Source: Lysobacteraceae bacterium (lineage in GTDB: Bacteria > Pseudomonadota > Gammaproteobacteria > Nitrococcales > AK92). From it: a DNA stretch of 50,781 nucleotides. The stretch is from assembly GCA_012523465.1 (NCBI GenBank), contig JAAYIK010000024.1, positions 1 through 50,781 of the forward strand. Reading direction: 5' to 3'. Below the pieces are notes generated by a model. The model was not told the DNA's origin, did no database searches, and saw nothing but the letters and a program-made list of their open reading frames with translations. Positions 28,983 through 40,112 of the stretch are shown one piece after another. Position numbers and translations under genes: made by a program. Positions within the stretch are counted from its first letter, which is position 1. Every line of letters starts with the position of its first letter.

Positions 28983-29900
28983 ATGACCGCACCAGTAGAA
29001 GTCTATCGCAACAGCGTTCAAGCCTGGGAAATCGACCAGATGGGCCACATGAACGTGCAGTTCTATGTGGACAAGTCGGCCATCGGCCTGGCCGTGCTGG
29101 CGCACCATCTGGGGCTGGGCCCGGACTTCACCCGTCGGACCGGAATGCGCCTCATCCCGCGCCAGCACCACATCCGCTTCCTGCGCGAGCAGCGTGCTGG
29201 GGCGCCGCTGCAGATGACGGCCGGGGTGCTGGAGAGCGGCCCTGAGCGGCTGCGCATCCTGCAGGAACTGACCAATCCGGCCAGTGGCGACATCGCTGCC
29301 GCCTTCACGCTGGAGGTCGAGCTGGCCGACCTGGAAAGTCGCACCACCCGTCCGCTGCCCGAGGCGACGCTGGCCGCCGCCGAGCGGCTGAAGACCGAGC
29401 TGCCCACCCATGCCGCGCCCCGCGGCCTGGAGCTTTATCCGCCGCGGCCACGCCCGACGCTGGAGGAAGCGGAAAGCCTGGGCATGCTGGCAACGTATCA
29501 CGGCGTCGTCGGCCCAGCCATGTGCGACCTCGACGGCCGGCTGGCCACACGCGCCTACATGGGCATCGTGTCCGACGCCGTGCCCAATCTGCTGGTGCAG
29601 GTGCATGGCGCCGACCGCACCGACTGGGGGCTTGGCGGCGCCGCGCTGGAGTACCGCTTCGTCTACCATGACGCCCCGCGCGCCGGCGACCTGATCACCG
29701 TCCGCAGCGCCATCAAGCAGATCGCTGCCAAAACCTACGGCTTCGTGCACTGGCTGTTCGACCTGAGCACCGGCCAGGCCTTCGCCACGGCCGAGGTGGT
29801 CGCGGTCATCCTCGACCTCAAGGCCCGCCGCGCCATCGAAATCCCCGACAGCCTGCGCGCCAACCTCGAACGCCATCTGGTGCCCGGCCTCAGCGTCTGA
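28983..29900 (+). CDS. thioesterase-like protein with two hotdog domains
   Basis: 305 residues. The first hotdog (about 1-145) opens VQAWEIDQMGHMNVQFYVDK, a 4HBT-type motif in which the Asp before MGHMN is the expected catalytic residue. The second (about 160-300) lacks that motif but has TYHGVVGPAMCDLDGRLATR and the strand-rich YRFVYHDAPRAGDLITVRS. Double-hotdog proteins hydrolyse acyl-CoA or related thioesters in the cytosol. It follows serB on the same strand and converges on trmO. The substrate cannot be told. Confidence 0.8.
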   Translation: MTAPVEVYRNSVQAWEIDQMGHMNVQFYVDKSAIGLAVLAHHLGLGPDFTRRTGMRLIPRQHHIRFLREQRAGAPLQMTAGVLESGPERLRILQELTNPASGDIAAAFTLEVELADLESRTTRPLPEATLAAAERLKTELPTHAAPRGLELYPPRPRPTLEEAESLGMLATYHGVVGPAMCDLDGRLATRAYMGIVSDAVPNLLVQVHGADRTDWGLGGAALEYRFVYHDAPRAGDLITVRSAIKQIAAKTYGFVHWLFDLSTGQAFATAEVVAVILDLKARRAIEIPDSLRANLERHLVPGLSV

Positions 29901-29963
29901 GACCATCGCCTCCCGCTCGGCATGCGCAAGCCGGCCGCAAGGCCGGCCAGACCTCGCCGCCGC

Positions 29964-29993
29964 TCCTGACCGGCTGCCGGCAGCCGGTCAGGA
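29964..29993 (-). terminator. 30-bp perfect palindrome at the end of trmO
   Basis: Fifteen bases starting TCCTGACCGG are followed by their exact reverse complement, overlapping the trmO stop codon. There is no long T-run, so it may be a weak terminator or an mRNA-end hairpin between two convergent genes. A second G/C-rich hairpin (GCCGGCC/GGCCGGC) lies just before it, around 29932-29949. Confidence 0.5.
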
Positions 29994-30719
29994 ACGCTCG
30001 GCCCGAGGCTCCACCTGCTCCACCCAGACGACACCGTCCAGCACCTGCCAGCGCACGTTGTAGCCAGCCAGCCAGACGCCATGCTGGCGTCCGCTCTCGG
30101 CCTGCCGGTAGGCCGGCCGTGGATCGAGCGCCAGCGTCTCTTCAATGAGACCACGCAACGCTCGCGGCTTGTCGGCCAGCTGCCGCAGAGCCTGCTCGCG
30201 GAAGCGCACCGGCCACCGCCGTGGCGGCTCGCCGAAGCCGGCCGGCGGCTGGGCGCTCGGCAAGGCATCGCTGTAGGGGATGTAGGGTTTGATGTCGAGC
30301 ACCGGTGTGCCGTCCACCAGGTCGTGATTGCGCAGCAGCAGCCCGCGCTGCCCGGGCCGCTCCAGGAGGCCGGCCAGCTCTACCACCGACAGGCCGATGG
30401 GATTGGGCCGAAACGGCGAGCGGGTGGCGTATACACCGAGCCGGCGGTTGCCGCCCAGGCGCGGCGGACGCACGGTGGGCGACCAGCCTTGCCCGGCGTT
30501 GGCATGGAACAGGAACAGCAGCCAGACGTGCGAGCACGTTTCCAGCCCGCGCAAGCTGTCCGGATGATCATAGGGCGGCAGCAGCACGAGCTCGGCAGTG
30601 GCGCTGGGCACCAGGCCCGGCTGGCGCGGCGTGCCGAAGCGATCGTCGAAGCAGCTGCGCACGAAGCCGATGGGCGTCAGCGCGACGGAATCCGGCAGGG
30701 CATGGTGGTGCATGGGCAC
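29988..30719 (-). CDS. trmO: tRNA (t6A37) N6-methyltransferase TrmO (TsaA/YaeB)
   Basis: 243 residues. It methylates t6A37 of threonine tRNAs using SAM. The N-terminal TsaA beta-barrel domain (about 14-150) shows PIGFVRSCFDDRFGTPRQPG, the core SPFRPNPIGLSVVEL and the loop HDLVDGTPVLDIKPYIPYSD, which are the family's signatures. The C-terminal extension (about 180-240; ETLALDPRPAYR, VRWQVLDGVVWVEQVEP) matches the TrmO C-domain of gammaproteobacteria. It is divergent from the PfpI-like gene, with about 90 bp between starts. Confidence 0.95.
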   Translation of the reverse strand: MPMHHHALPDSVALTPIGFVRSCFDDRFGTPRQPGLVPSATAELVLLPPYDHPDSLRGLETCSHVWLLFLFHANAGQGWSPTVRPPRLGGNRRLGVYATRSPFRPNPIGLSVVELAGLLERPGQRGLLLRNHDLVDGTPVLDIKPYIPYSDALPSAQPPAGFGEPPRRWPVRFREQALRQLADKPRALRGLIEETLALDPRPAYRQAESGRQHGVWLAGYNVRWQVLDGVVWVEQVEPRAERS

Positions 30720-30811
30720 GCCTCCATTCAGACCCGATCCTGGGCAGCGCCCCTTGCCTGCTGCCGGTCAGCCCCCACGTCGAGGGTCGGTCAACACAAG
30801 GAGGTGAGCCG

Positions 30812-31411
30812 ATGCCGCAAGATCTTACTGGCAAAAAAATCGCGATCCTGGTTGCCGACGGCTTCGAGCAGTCGGAGATGACGGAGCCGCGCAAGGCGCT
30901 CGATCGCGCCGGCGCCGAAACTATCCTGATCTCGCCCAGCGAAGGCAAGGTCAAGGCCTGGCAGCATACCGACTGGGGCGACGAGTTTCCGGTCAACATG
31001 CCGCTGCAGCAGGCCAACGCCGATGACTTCGACGCCCTCGTGCTGCCCGGCGGGGTTTTCAATCCGGACAGGCTACGCATCCAGCCCAAGGCGGTCGCGT
31101 TCGTGCGCGCCTTCTTCGAGGCCGGCAAGCCGGTCGCCGCCATCTGCCACGGCCCCTGGACGCTGATCGAGGCCAGGGTGGTCCAAGGCCGCACCCTGAC
31201 GTCCTGGCCTTCCCTCAAGACCGACCTGGAAAACGCCGGCGCGCATTGGGTCGACGAGGAAGTGGTAGTCGACCAGGGACTGGTCACCAGCCGCAAGCCG
31301 GACGACCTGCCCGCCTTCAACCGCGCCATGCTGGAAGAGTTCGCCGAAGGCATCCACCAGCGCCAGCACCGGGCCTATACCCAGCGGCAACACCGGCCTT
31401 CGGCCCATTGA
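30812..31411 (+). CDS. DJ-1/PfpI family protein (YhbO/PfpI-like)
   Basis: 199 residues with a strong GGAGGTGAG site just upstream of the ATG. The DJ-1/PfpI fold shows KKIAILVADGFEQSEM, LVLPGGVFNPDRLR and the nucleophile elbow AICHGPWTLIEA, where Cys is followed by His-Gly. The family includes stress-induced proteins described as deglycases or peptidases and acting in the cytosol. The C-terminal tail is Gln/His/Arg-rich. It has a terminator-like hairpin downstream and is probably monocistronic. Confidence 0.9.
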   Translation: MPQDLTGKKIAILVADGFEQSEMTEPRKALDRAGAETILISPSEGKVKAWQHTDWGDEFPVNMPLQQANADDFDALVLPGGVFNPDRLRIQPKAVAFVRAFFEAGKPVAAICHGPWTLIEARVVQGRTLTSWPSLKTDLENAGAHWVDEEVVVDQGLVTSRKPDDLPAFNRAMLEEFAEGIHQRQHRAYTQRQHRPSAH

Positions 31412-31455
31412 GCGCGCTGCGGCCGGACGGGTCTCCGGCCGCCTGGACCGTTCAC

Positions 31456-31487
31456 GGAGACGCTCTTCGCCGAGGAGCGTCTCCTTC
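31456..31487 (+). terminator. terminator-like hairpin after the PfpI-like gene
   Basis: GGAGACGCTC pairs perfectly with GAGCGTCTCC across a 9-nt loop, followed by TTC. The T-tract is short. Confidence 0.65.
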
Positions 31488-31589
31488 ATAAGTATTTGAA
31501 ACTTTACAGCATGTCCCCACCTTGGCTTAGGCGGCGGCAGTTGGCCGCGGATCACAGCTGTCGTACAACAAGCAGAAGAGTCGTCGAGG

Positions 31590-32129
31590 GTGGCGGAGAC
31601 AAGGCGGAATCTGTTTGTTCGCTTCGATCAGGCCGAGGTCGCATTCTGCCGGCAGATCAATCGTAGCGCCCACCGACTCCCGGTCCGCCGCTTCTTCGCC
31701 TGCGTCAGCCGGCTCGGCAATGGTGTCTTCTGGTACACGCTACTGCTCATCCTGCTATTGGTCCATGGCCTGCACGGCCTGAAGCCGCTGCTGCACATCA
31801 TCGCCGTCGGCCTGGCGGGGGTCGTGGTCTACAAGGTCCTGAAATGCAATCTGATCCGTGAGCGGCCGTTCATCATGTCAAGGGACATTCTGTGCGGCAG
31901 CCCACCCCTGGACCGCTACAGCTTCCCTTCCGGCCACACCCTGCATGCGACCTCCTTCAGCATCCTGATCATGTATTACTTCCCGGCATTCGGCTGGGTG
32001 GTGCTGCCGTTCGCGGTGCTGGTGGCGCTGTCGCGGGTCGTCCTCGGGCTGCACTATCCGACCGACGTGCTCGCCGGCGCCGCCATCGGCGGTGCCCTGG
32101 CCTCCGGCAGCCTGCTGCTAGTCGGCTAG
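31590..32129 (+). CDS. PAP2-family membrane phosphatase
   Basis: 179 residues, starting at GTG (31590); no ATG is available near the start, and an AGAAGAG stretch lies upstream. The three PAP2 motifs are complete: KCNLIRERP (K-x6-RP), SFPSGHT (PSGH) and SRVVLGLHYPTD (SR-x5-H-x3-D). Several hydrophobic segments (about 48-65, 68-84, 120-150, 160-178) make it an integral inner-membrane protein. Members dephosphorylate undecaprenyl pyrophosphate, phosphatidylglycerophosphate or phosphatidic acid; the substrate here is open. It converges on the cupin gene with 4 bp between the stops. Confidence 0.9.
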   Translation: MAETRRNLFVRFDQAEVAFCRQINRSAHRLPVRRFFACVSRLGNGVFWYTLLLILLLVHGLHGLKPLLHIIAVGLAGVVVYKVLKCNLIRERPFIMSRDILCGSPPLDRYSFPSGHTLHATSFSILIMYYFPAFGWVVLPFAVLVALSRVVLGLHYPTDVLAGAAIGGALASGSLLLVG

Positions 32130-32133
32130 AGGC

Positions 32134-32445
32134 TCAGCGAAAGGCGGGGGGCGAGAAAATGTTCACGGTACGCAGCACCGCCTCCGAGTCGCTGCGGATC
32201 TCGTGCGGCTCGCCCGCCTCGATCAGCAACATCAGCCCCGGCCGCAAGCGCACCTCCTCGCCGGCGACAATGGCCCGGCCGGTCCCGGACAGCACCAGCA
32301 GCCATTGATCGCTCTCGGCGTGCTGGCTCTCGAGGCTGCTGTTCTGCCCGTGCGACTGCAGCACCATAGTGGCCGCCTGAGACCGATCGTTGCCCGCCAG
32401 CACCATGAACCCGTCGGGCATCTCGGTTAGATTTACCGCACGCAT
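32134..32445 (-). CDS. small single-domain cupin protein
   Basis: 103 residues from the ATG at 32445 (MRAVNLTEMPDGF). A cupin_2 barrel: SQHAESDQWLLVLSGTGRAIV is the first metal-binding strand pair and LLIEAGEPHEIRSDSE the second. The His/Glu/His pattern could hold one divalent metal. Small cupins of this kind have varied roles and none can be assigned. It lies about 95 bp downstream of the phosphoribosyltransferase gene on the same strand. Confidence 0.8.
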   Translation of the reverse strand: MRAVNLTEMPDGFMVLAGNDRSQAATMVLQSHGQNSSLESQHAESDQWLLVLSGTGRAIVAGEEVRLRPGLMLLIEAGEPHEIRSDSEAVLRTVNIFSPPAFR

Positions 32446-32540
32446 TGCCTTTCCCTCTTGCCGCTCTTCCCTGAGCGCCCACCCGTCGAGGCTGGGCACC
32501 TGTGACGGGAACGCCGCGCGCACTGGCCGCGCTCCCGCCC

Positions 32541-33197
32541 TCAATCATCCGCTCCCTCCCCCTGCCGCCAGACGATCCGCAGCAGGGTTCGAACCTCGTC
32601 GTCGCTGACTTGCCTGAAGTCCTCGTACCAGTTGCCGACGCCAAGGAACAGCTCCGGCGTCAGCGGACAAATCACCTCGTCGCCCTCTTCCTCGAGCAGT
32701 TGCACGGTATCCGGCGGCGCCACCGGCACCGCCACCACGATGCGCCTGGGCCGGTGCTGCCGCAGCGCCAGCACGGCCGCCCGCATGGTGGCGCCGGTGG
32801 CGAGGCCATCGTCAACCAGCACCACCTCCCGCCCCGCCAGCTGCGGCATGGGCCGGCTGCCACGATAGGCTCGCTCGCGGCGCGCGATTTCTTGGGCCTC
32901 TTTCTGCTTGACCCGTTCGATCGCGGCCGGCGAGATCCCCAACTGGGCGACCAGCTCATGGTTCAGCACCTCGATCCCGCCGGTGGCGATGGCTCCCATG
33001 GCTAGCTCCTCGTGCCCGGGCACCCCCAGCTTGCGCACCAGCATCACGTCCACCTCTAGCCCCAGCCGCTGCGCGATCACGGCCGCCACCGGCACGCCGC
33101 CGCGCGGCAGCGCCAGCAGCAGCGCGCCCGACGCCACCCGTCCCTCCAGCAAATCGGCCAGCCGCTCCCCGGCATCCTGACGATCGACGTACCGCAT
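32541..33197 (-). CDS. phosphoribosyltransferase family protein
   Basis: 218 residues. It has a type I PRTase fold with the PRPP-binding loop VVLVDDGLATGATM (about 125-138) and the N-terminal LLLALPRGGVPVAAVIAQRLG, a signature of the group often annotated as predicted phosphoribosyltransferases. The C-terminal part (EEEGDEVICPLTPELFLGVGNWYEDFRQVSDDEV) is typical of that group, where the precise nucleobase substrate is unknown. There is no erythromycin-esterase or hydrolase fusion. It probably forms a short operon with the cupin gene. Confidence 0.88.
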   Translation of the reverse strand: MRYVDRQDAGERLADLLEGRVASGALLLALPRGGVPVAAVIAQRLGLEVDVMLVRKLGVPGHEELAMGAIATGGIEVLNHELVAQLGISPAAIERVKQKEAQEIARRERAYRGSRPMPQLAGREVVLVDDGLATGATMRAAVLALRQHRPRRIVVAVPVAPPDTVQLLEEEGDEVICPLTPELFLGVGNWYEDFRQVSDDEVRTLLRIVWRQGEGADD

Positions 33198-33818
33198 GTT
33201 CTTCCCAGCGACAATTCAACCAGTGACCCGCGTTGGCGACATAGTGTCGGCGTCGCTCCGGCGGGCCCAATTTCGCGACATCCCTATACTGGGTCTCTGC
33301 CCTGCTAAACCAAGGCGGGCGGGATGTGCCGGCACGGTGGAAAGCCCGCGCCACGGCCTGCTCGCCCAAGCTGGCGCCAAAGCCACAGGGCGCCAATATC
33401 AGCATCCATCAGAATTGAAACATTTGGAATTAGCAGCGCGTTCTCAGCGGGAAGGGAAGCACGGACGCGGCGTGCTGGAGCGCTAACCCGTCACTGGCGG
33501 CAAGGCTTGGCAGACATGAAAGACCGTAAAAGCGCAGGCAGGCCTGGAAAAGCGTCCCCTGCTTCACCGCCATCGGTCCGGGCGGCTGGCCTTCGCGGCT
33601 GGCCTTCGCCGCTGACAAAGCCATCCGCCTGCCCCTTCGGGCGCCGACAGACGGCTGCCCGTTACCAGTAGCCCCTCCCTTTTACGTCTTGGCTAGCCTT
33701 TGGCGGCAGCATCGCGCATCATGGGGCTGTCGGGGGCAAGTTCCGGCATGTCGACGGACACTATCGCATACCTCGTCAGTCTCTGGTGCTGCCCCGCCAC
33801 CAGGCGGGCCTTTTCGGC
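33198..33818. other. intergenic region without a supported gene
   Basis: About 620 bp between divergent genes (PRTase minus, cation efflux plus). Short frames on both strands look random. A 14-bp near-exact tandem (GGCTGGCCTTCGC twice) lies near 33584-33610. Promoters for both flanking genes should be here, but none is obvious. Confidence 0.4.
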
Positions 33819-34766
33819 ATGAGCGCGCATCACCATCATCACGGTCATCACGGTCACGACCACGGCGGCAAGCGCTCCAGCGGTCGCTCGCTGGGGATTA
33901 GCGTCGTTCTCACGCTCGGCTATGCCGTCGTCGAGCTGATCGGCGGCCTGGCGTCCGGCTCGCTGGCGCTGATCAGCGACGCCGGCCACATGTTCACCGA
34001 CGCCACGGCGCTCGCACTCGGCTGGCTCGCCGCCCGCATCGCCACCCTGCCGCCCACCTCCAGGCACAGCTTCGGCTATCAGCGGGCGGAAGTGGTCGGC
34101 GCCCTGCTCAACGGCCTGTTCATGCTGGTGATCGTGACCACGATCTCTATCGAAGCGCTGGAACGCTTCCGCCAGCCGCAGGAGGTCGCTGGCGGCACCG
34201 TCATCCTGGTCGCCGGCGTCGGCCTGCTGCTCAATCTCGGGGTCGCCTGGATACTGCACAGCGGCGAGCAGACCCTGAACACCCGCGGCGCCCTGTTGCA
34301 CGTCATGGGCGACCTGCTGGGCTCCATCGGCGCGCTGGCCGCCGGCATCGTGATCCACTTCACCGGCTGGACACCCATCGACCCGCTGCTGTCACTGCTC
34401 ATCTCCGGCCTCATCCTGGCCTCCAGCCTGGTGCTCATCCGCGACGTGCTGCATGTCTTCATGGAAGGCGTGCCGTCCCACCTCAGCCTGGAGGAAATCG
34501 GCCGCACCCTGGCTCGCGAGTCGGGCGCGCTGCAAGTGCACGACCTGCACGTCTGGGCGCTGTCGTCCAATGTCTATTCGCTATCGGCCCATGTCATGCT
34601 TCACAACATGGAGGAGTGGCCGCAGGTGCTCTCCCGCGCGCAGCAGCTGCTCAAGGAGCGCTTCGGCATCACCCACGTCACGCTGCAGCCGGAGATCGTC
34701 CAGGAAGTGACCCTCATCCGCGACGCCAAGCGGCTGACCCCGAACGAAACCCGACCGCGCAGCTGA
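33819..34766 (+). CDS. cation diffusion facilitator (CzcD/ZitB-type metal efflux)
   Basis: 315 residues from the ATG at 33819 (MSAHHHHHGHHGHDHGG); an upstream GTG would add 11 residues. A His-rich N-terminus fits zinc or a similar metal. Six membrane helices follow (about 30-215) with the transport-site motifs in TM2 (LISDAGHMFTD, HxxxD pattern) and TM5 (LHVMGDLLGS), then a cytoplasmic ferredoxin-like domain (about 230-300; LQVHDLHVWALSSNVYSLSAHV). It is an inner-membrane proton antiporter that removes excess metal from the cytosol. It appears monocistronic. Confidence 0.93.
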   Translation: MSAHHHHHGHHGHDHGGKRSSGRSLGISVVLTLGYAVVELIGGLASGSLALISDAGHMFTDATALALGWLAARIATLPPTSRHSFGYQRAEVVGALLNGLFMLVIVTTISIEALERFRQPQEVAGGTVILVAGVGLLLNLGVAWILHSGEQTLNTRGALLHVMGDLLGSIGALAAGIVIHFTGWTPIDPLLSLLISGLILASSLVLIRDVLHVFMEGVPSHLSLEEIGRTLARESGALQVHDLHVWALSSNVYSLSAHVMLHNMEEWPQVLSRAQQLLKERFGITHVTLQPEIVQEVTLIRDAKRLTPNETRPRS

Positions 34767-34857
34767 CGTCACGACGCGCCACGGCGTTCTGCCGTACCCT
34801 GCCGCCTGACCACAACGATGCCGCTTGCGCCGAGCGCGCCAGCGCGCGCTGTCAGAG

Positions 34858-34884
34858 CTAGCACTCTCCGGCCAGAAGTGCTAA
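34858..34884 (+). promoter_or_regulatory. CIRCE-like operator (HrcA site) upstream of fmdB-aspS
   Basis: CTAGCACTC, nine bases, AAGTGCTAA. It matches the CIRCE consensus TTAGCACTC-N9-GAGTGCTAA at 16 of 18 arm positions with the exact 9-bp spacer. It lies 58 bp upstream of the fmdB start codon. Confidence 0.75.
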
Positions 34885-34942
34885 AACTTTGCGCCGATTG
34901 TCTGGTCGTCGTGACCTAACGTCGTGTTTTTAGAGGAATACC

Positions 34943-35203
34943 ATGCCCATCTACGAATATCAGTGCAGCGAGTGCAATAAACGTCACGAGGCTCTTCAGG
35001 GAATCAACGATCCGGAACTCACCGATTGCCCCCACTGCGGCAAGCCGGGCTTGAAGCGGCTGATCTCCGCCGCCGCCTTCCGGCTCAAGGGCACCGGCTG
35101 GTACGAGACTGACTTCAAGACCGGCAACAAGCGCAACCTGGCCGACGACGGCAGCAGCAGCTCCTCCGGCAACGAAACCAAGAGCACCGGCACCGACGAC
35201 TGA
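34943..35203 (+). CDS. FmdB-family zinc-ribbon protein
   Basis: 86 residues, preceded by AGAGGA. A putative zinc ribbon is made by C8-x2-C11 and C29-x2-C32 (YEYQCSECNKRHEALQ; DCPHCGKPGLKRLIS), followed by the common FRLKGTGWYETDFK segment and a Ser/Thr/Asp-rich disordered tail. The family is often encoded just upstream of aspS, as here (280 bp). The function is unproven; a regulatory or nucleic-acid role is assumed from the ribbon. A CIRCE-like operator upstream suggests heat-shock control, which I do not know to be described for this gene. Confidence 0.9.
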   Translation: MPIYEYQCSECNKRHEALQGINDPELTDCPHCGKPGLKRLISAAAFRLKGTGWYETDFKTGNKRNLADDGSSSSSGNETKSTGTDD

Positions 35204-35220
35204 GCGCCCGCCGTCCCCAC

Positions 35221-35263
35221 TGGCCCGTAGTCCATGCGCCATTGCTTGCGCGGCTACGGGCCA
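35221..35263 (+). other. long inverted repeat downstream of fmdB
   Basis: TGGCCCGTAG (35221-35230) pairs with CTACGGGCCA (35254-35263); an inner GCGC pair extends the stem. No T-run follows, so it is more likely an mRNA-end or leader structure than an intrinsic terminator. Confidence 0.5.
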
Positions 35264-35433
35264 GACCTTACTATTGCCCGCCGTAGGCTGGCTCGTCTCC
35301 GGAACGCGCAGAATCAGCCGTTTGCGATGTTCGGCGGCGTTCTCCGGCAACCGGCCACGCCACTTGCTCGCCAAGACGATGCCCTCCGCCTTTCCGGACG
35401 GCACAGCGTCCTTGCAAGAACTGGCTTGTTAGC

Positions 35434-35454
35434 AGCGCGCCGTGGCGCGCTTTT
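35434..35454 (+). terminator. terminator- or attenuator-like hairpin just upstream of aspS
   Basis: AGCGCGCC pairs with GGCGCGCT, followed by TTTT. It is about 29 bp before the aspS start codon, so it may end fmdB transcripts or attenuate aspS. Two-nucleotide closure means the real loop is about 4 nt. Confidence 0.5.
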
Positions 35455-35483
35455 CGTCAATTCAGTGACTCCGTGGAGTGCTC

Positions 35484-37259
35484 ATGCGCAGCCACTATTG
35501 CGGCCACATCAACGAATCTCACATCGGCCAAGAGGTTGAAGTTTGCGGTTGGGTCCACCGCCGACGTGACCATGGCGGCGTGATTTTCATCGACCTGCGC
35601 GACCGGGAGGGCCTGCTGCAAGTGGTGTCCGATCCGGATTTCCCGGAGCCTTTCGCGCAGGCCGATCGGGCGCGCAACGAGTACGTGCTGCGCGTCAAGG
35701 GCAAGGTCAGGGCGCGGCCAGAAGGCACCGAGAACCCGGACCTGGCCACCGGCAAGGTGGAGCTGCTGGCGCAAGAGATCGAAATCCTCAATCGCGCCAA
35801 GCCGCTGCCCTTCCAGCTCGATGAGGAGGTGGGCGAGGAAACCCGGCTGCGTTACCGCTATCTCGACCTGCGCCGACCGGAGATGCAGCGCAATCTGTTC
35901 ACCCGCGCCCGGGTCAACAGCGTGCTGCGCCGCTTCCTCGACCGCGAGGGCTTCATCGACGTCGAGACCCCTATGCTGACCCGGGCCACGCCGGAAGGCG
36001 CCCGCGACTATCTGGTGCCGAGCCGGGTGCATCCGGGCGAGTTTTACGCCCTGCCGCAGTCGCCGCAGCTGTTCAAGCAGCTGCTGATGGTGGCCGGCTT
36101 CGACCGCTACTACCAGATCGTGCGCTGCTTCCGCGACGAGGACCTGCGCGCCGACCGGCAGCCGGAGTTCACCCAGCTCGACATCGAGACCTCCTTCCTC
36201 AATGAGGAGCAGATCATCGACATCATGGAGCGCATGCTGCGCGAGCTGTTCGCCGAGGTGCTGCAGGTCGAGCTGCCCAACCCCTTCCCGCGCATGCGCT
36301 ATGCAGAGGCGATGGAGCGCTTCGGCGTCGACAAGCCGGACCTGCGCATCCCGCTGAAGCTGGTCGAGGTCAAGGACCTGATGCAGGGCGTCGAGTTCAA
36401 GGTCTTCGCCGGCCCTGCGCAGGATCCCAGGGGCCGGGTCGCGGCGCTGCGGGTACCCAACGGCGGCGAGCTGTCGCGCAAGCAGATCGACGACTACACC
36501 GCCTACGTGGCCCGCTACGGCGCCAAGGGCCTGGCCTACATCAAGGTCAACGACAAGGCCAAGGGGCGCGACGGGCTGCAGTCGCCGATTTTGAAGTTCC
36601 TCCCCGATGCCGTCATTGAGGGCATCCTCAGCCGCACCGGCGCCGAGGACAACGACATCATCTTCTTCGGCGCCGACAAGGCCAAGGTCGTCAACGAGTC
36701 GCTGGGCGCGCTGCGGGTCAGGCTGGGCCACGACCTCGGGCTGGTCGAGCCGGGCTGGCGACCGCTGTGGGTGGTCGACTTCCCGATGTTCGAGTACGAC
36801 GAGAAGGACGGCCGCTACTACTCGCTGCACCACCCGTTCACGGCGCCCAAGGTCGGCAGCGTGGAGGAGCTGCAGAACCGCGATCCGGAGGAAATCCTCT
36901 CGCGCGCCTACGACCTGGTGCTCAACGGCACCGAGGTCGGCGGCGGCTCGGTCCGCATCCACCGCCAGGACATGCAGCAGGCGGTGTTCGCCCTGCTGGG
37001 CATCGACGCCGAGGAAGCAAAGGAGAAGTTCGGCTTCCTGCTGAACGCGCTGGAGTACGGCGCGCCACCGCATGCCGGCATCGCCTTCGGGCTGGACCGC
37101 CTAGTCATGCTGATGACCGGCTCCAGCTCCATCCGCGAAGTCATGGCCTTCCCCAAGACCCAGACCGCCAGCGACCTGATGACGGAGGCGCCGGCGCCGG
37201 TAACCGAGGAGCAGCTGCGCGAGCTACACATCCGCCTGCGCCTGCCACCACGCGAATGA
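35484..37259 (+). CDS. aspS: aspartyl-tRNA synthetase, probably non-discriminating type
   Basis: 591 residues. The ATG at 35484 ([10 protein letters not shown]) matches family N-termini and has GTGGAG upstream; a GTG two codons earlier is less likely. It charges tRNA-Asp in the cytosol. The OB-fold anticodon domain covers about 1-105; class II motifs include [12 protein letters not shown], the flipping-loop region [13 protein letters not shown], motif 2 [17 protein letters not shown] and motif 3 [13 protein letters not shown], with the bacterial GAD insertion about 290-430. His30 and Gly81 correspond to His31 and Gly82 of Pseudomonas aeruginosa AspRS, which confer relaxed recognition of tRNA-Asn. 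Confidence 0.97.
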   Translation: MRSHYCGHINESHIGQEVEVCGWVHRRRDHGGVIFIDLRDREGLLQVVSDPDFPEPFAQADRARNEYVLRVKGKVRARPEGTENPDLATGKVELLAQEIEILNRAKPLPFQLDEEVGEETRLRYRYLDLRRPEMQRNLFTRARVNSVLRRFLDREGFIDVETPMLTRATPEGARDYLVPSRVHPGEFYALPQSPQLFKQLLMVAGFDRYYQIVRCFRDEDLRADRQPEFTQLDIETSFLNEEQIIDIMERMLRELFAEVLQVELPNPFPRMRYAEAMERFGVDKPDLRIPLKLVEVKDLMQGVEFKVFAGPAQDPRGRVAALRVPNGGELSRKQIDDYTAYVARYGAKGLAYIKVNDKAKGRDGLQSPILKFLPDAVIEGILSRTGAEDNDIIFFGADKAKVVNESLGALRVRLGHDLGLVEPGWRPLWVVDFPMFEYDEKDGRYYSLHHPFTAPKVGSVEELQNRDPEEILSRAYDLVLNGTEVGGGSVRIHRQDMQQAVFALLGIDAEEAKEKFGFLLNALEYGAPPHAGIAFGLDRLVMLMTGSSSIREVMAFPKTQTASDLMTEAPAPVTEEQLRELHIRLRLPPRE

Positions 37260-37260
37260 C

Positions 37261-37280
37261 CTGGCCGGCGCGCCGGCCAG
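37261..37280. repeat. 20-bp perfect G/C palindrome after aspS
   Basis: CTGGCCGGCG is followed by its exact reverse complement directly after the aspS stop codon; probably an mRNA 3'-end hairpin that works with the next terminator. Confidence 0.5.
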
Positions 37281-37297
37281 GCACCTCCATGCAAAAC

Positions 37298-37335
37298 AAA
37301 ACGCCCGCCTCCCCCGCATGGGGAGGACGGGCGTT
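37298..37335. terminator. bidirectional intrinsic terminator between aspS and clpB
   Basis: AAACGCCCG-CCTCCCC pairs with GGGGAGG-CGGGCGTTT through a short loop, flanked by A-rich and T-rich ends on both sides. It serves the convergent aspS and clpB transcripts. Confidence 0.9.
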
Positions 37336-37355
37336 TCGCTTCCGGGAGCGCAGGC

Positions 37356-39944
<2,589 letters not shown>

Positions 39945-39978
39945 CCTGGTTATCCCTCATCTTTCTCAGGCCGAGCGA

Positions 39979-40005
39979 CTAGCACTCTGCCTACTCGACT
40001 GCTAA
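39979..40005 (-). promoter_or_regulatory. CIRCE-like operator (HrcA site) upstream of clpB
   Basis: On the plus strand, CTAGCACTC, nine bases, GACTGCTAA. It matches TTAGCACTC-N9-GAGTGCTAA at 16 of 18 arm positions with the exact spacer. It lies 35 bp upstream of the clpB ATG, in a promoter-proximal place typical for HrcA repression. Confidence 0.75.
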
Positions 40006-40112
40006 CTGATAACAAGAGACCACGAATTTGTGAAATAGATCCCAGTCAAGTTTTCCGCGAATCCCCAGCAAGCTGGAGCCGCCAGGCTTGCTCGCCAAGG
40101 CCGGAGGGACGT

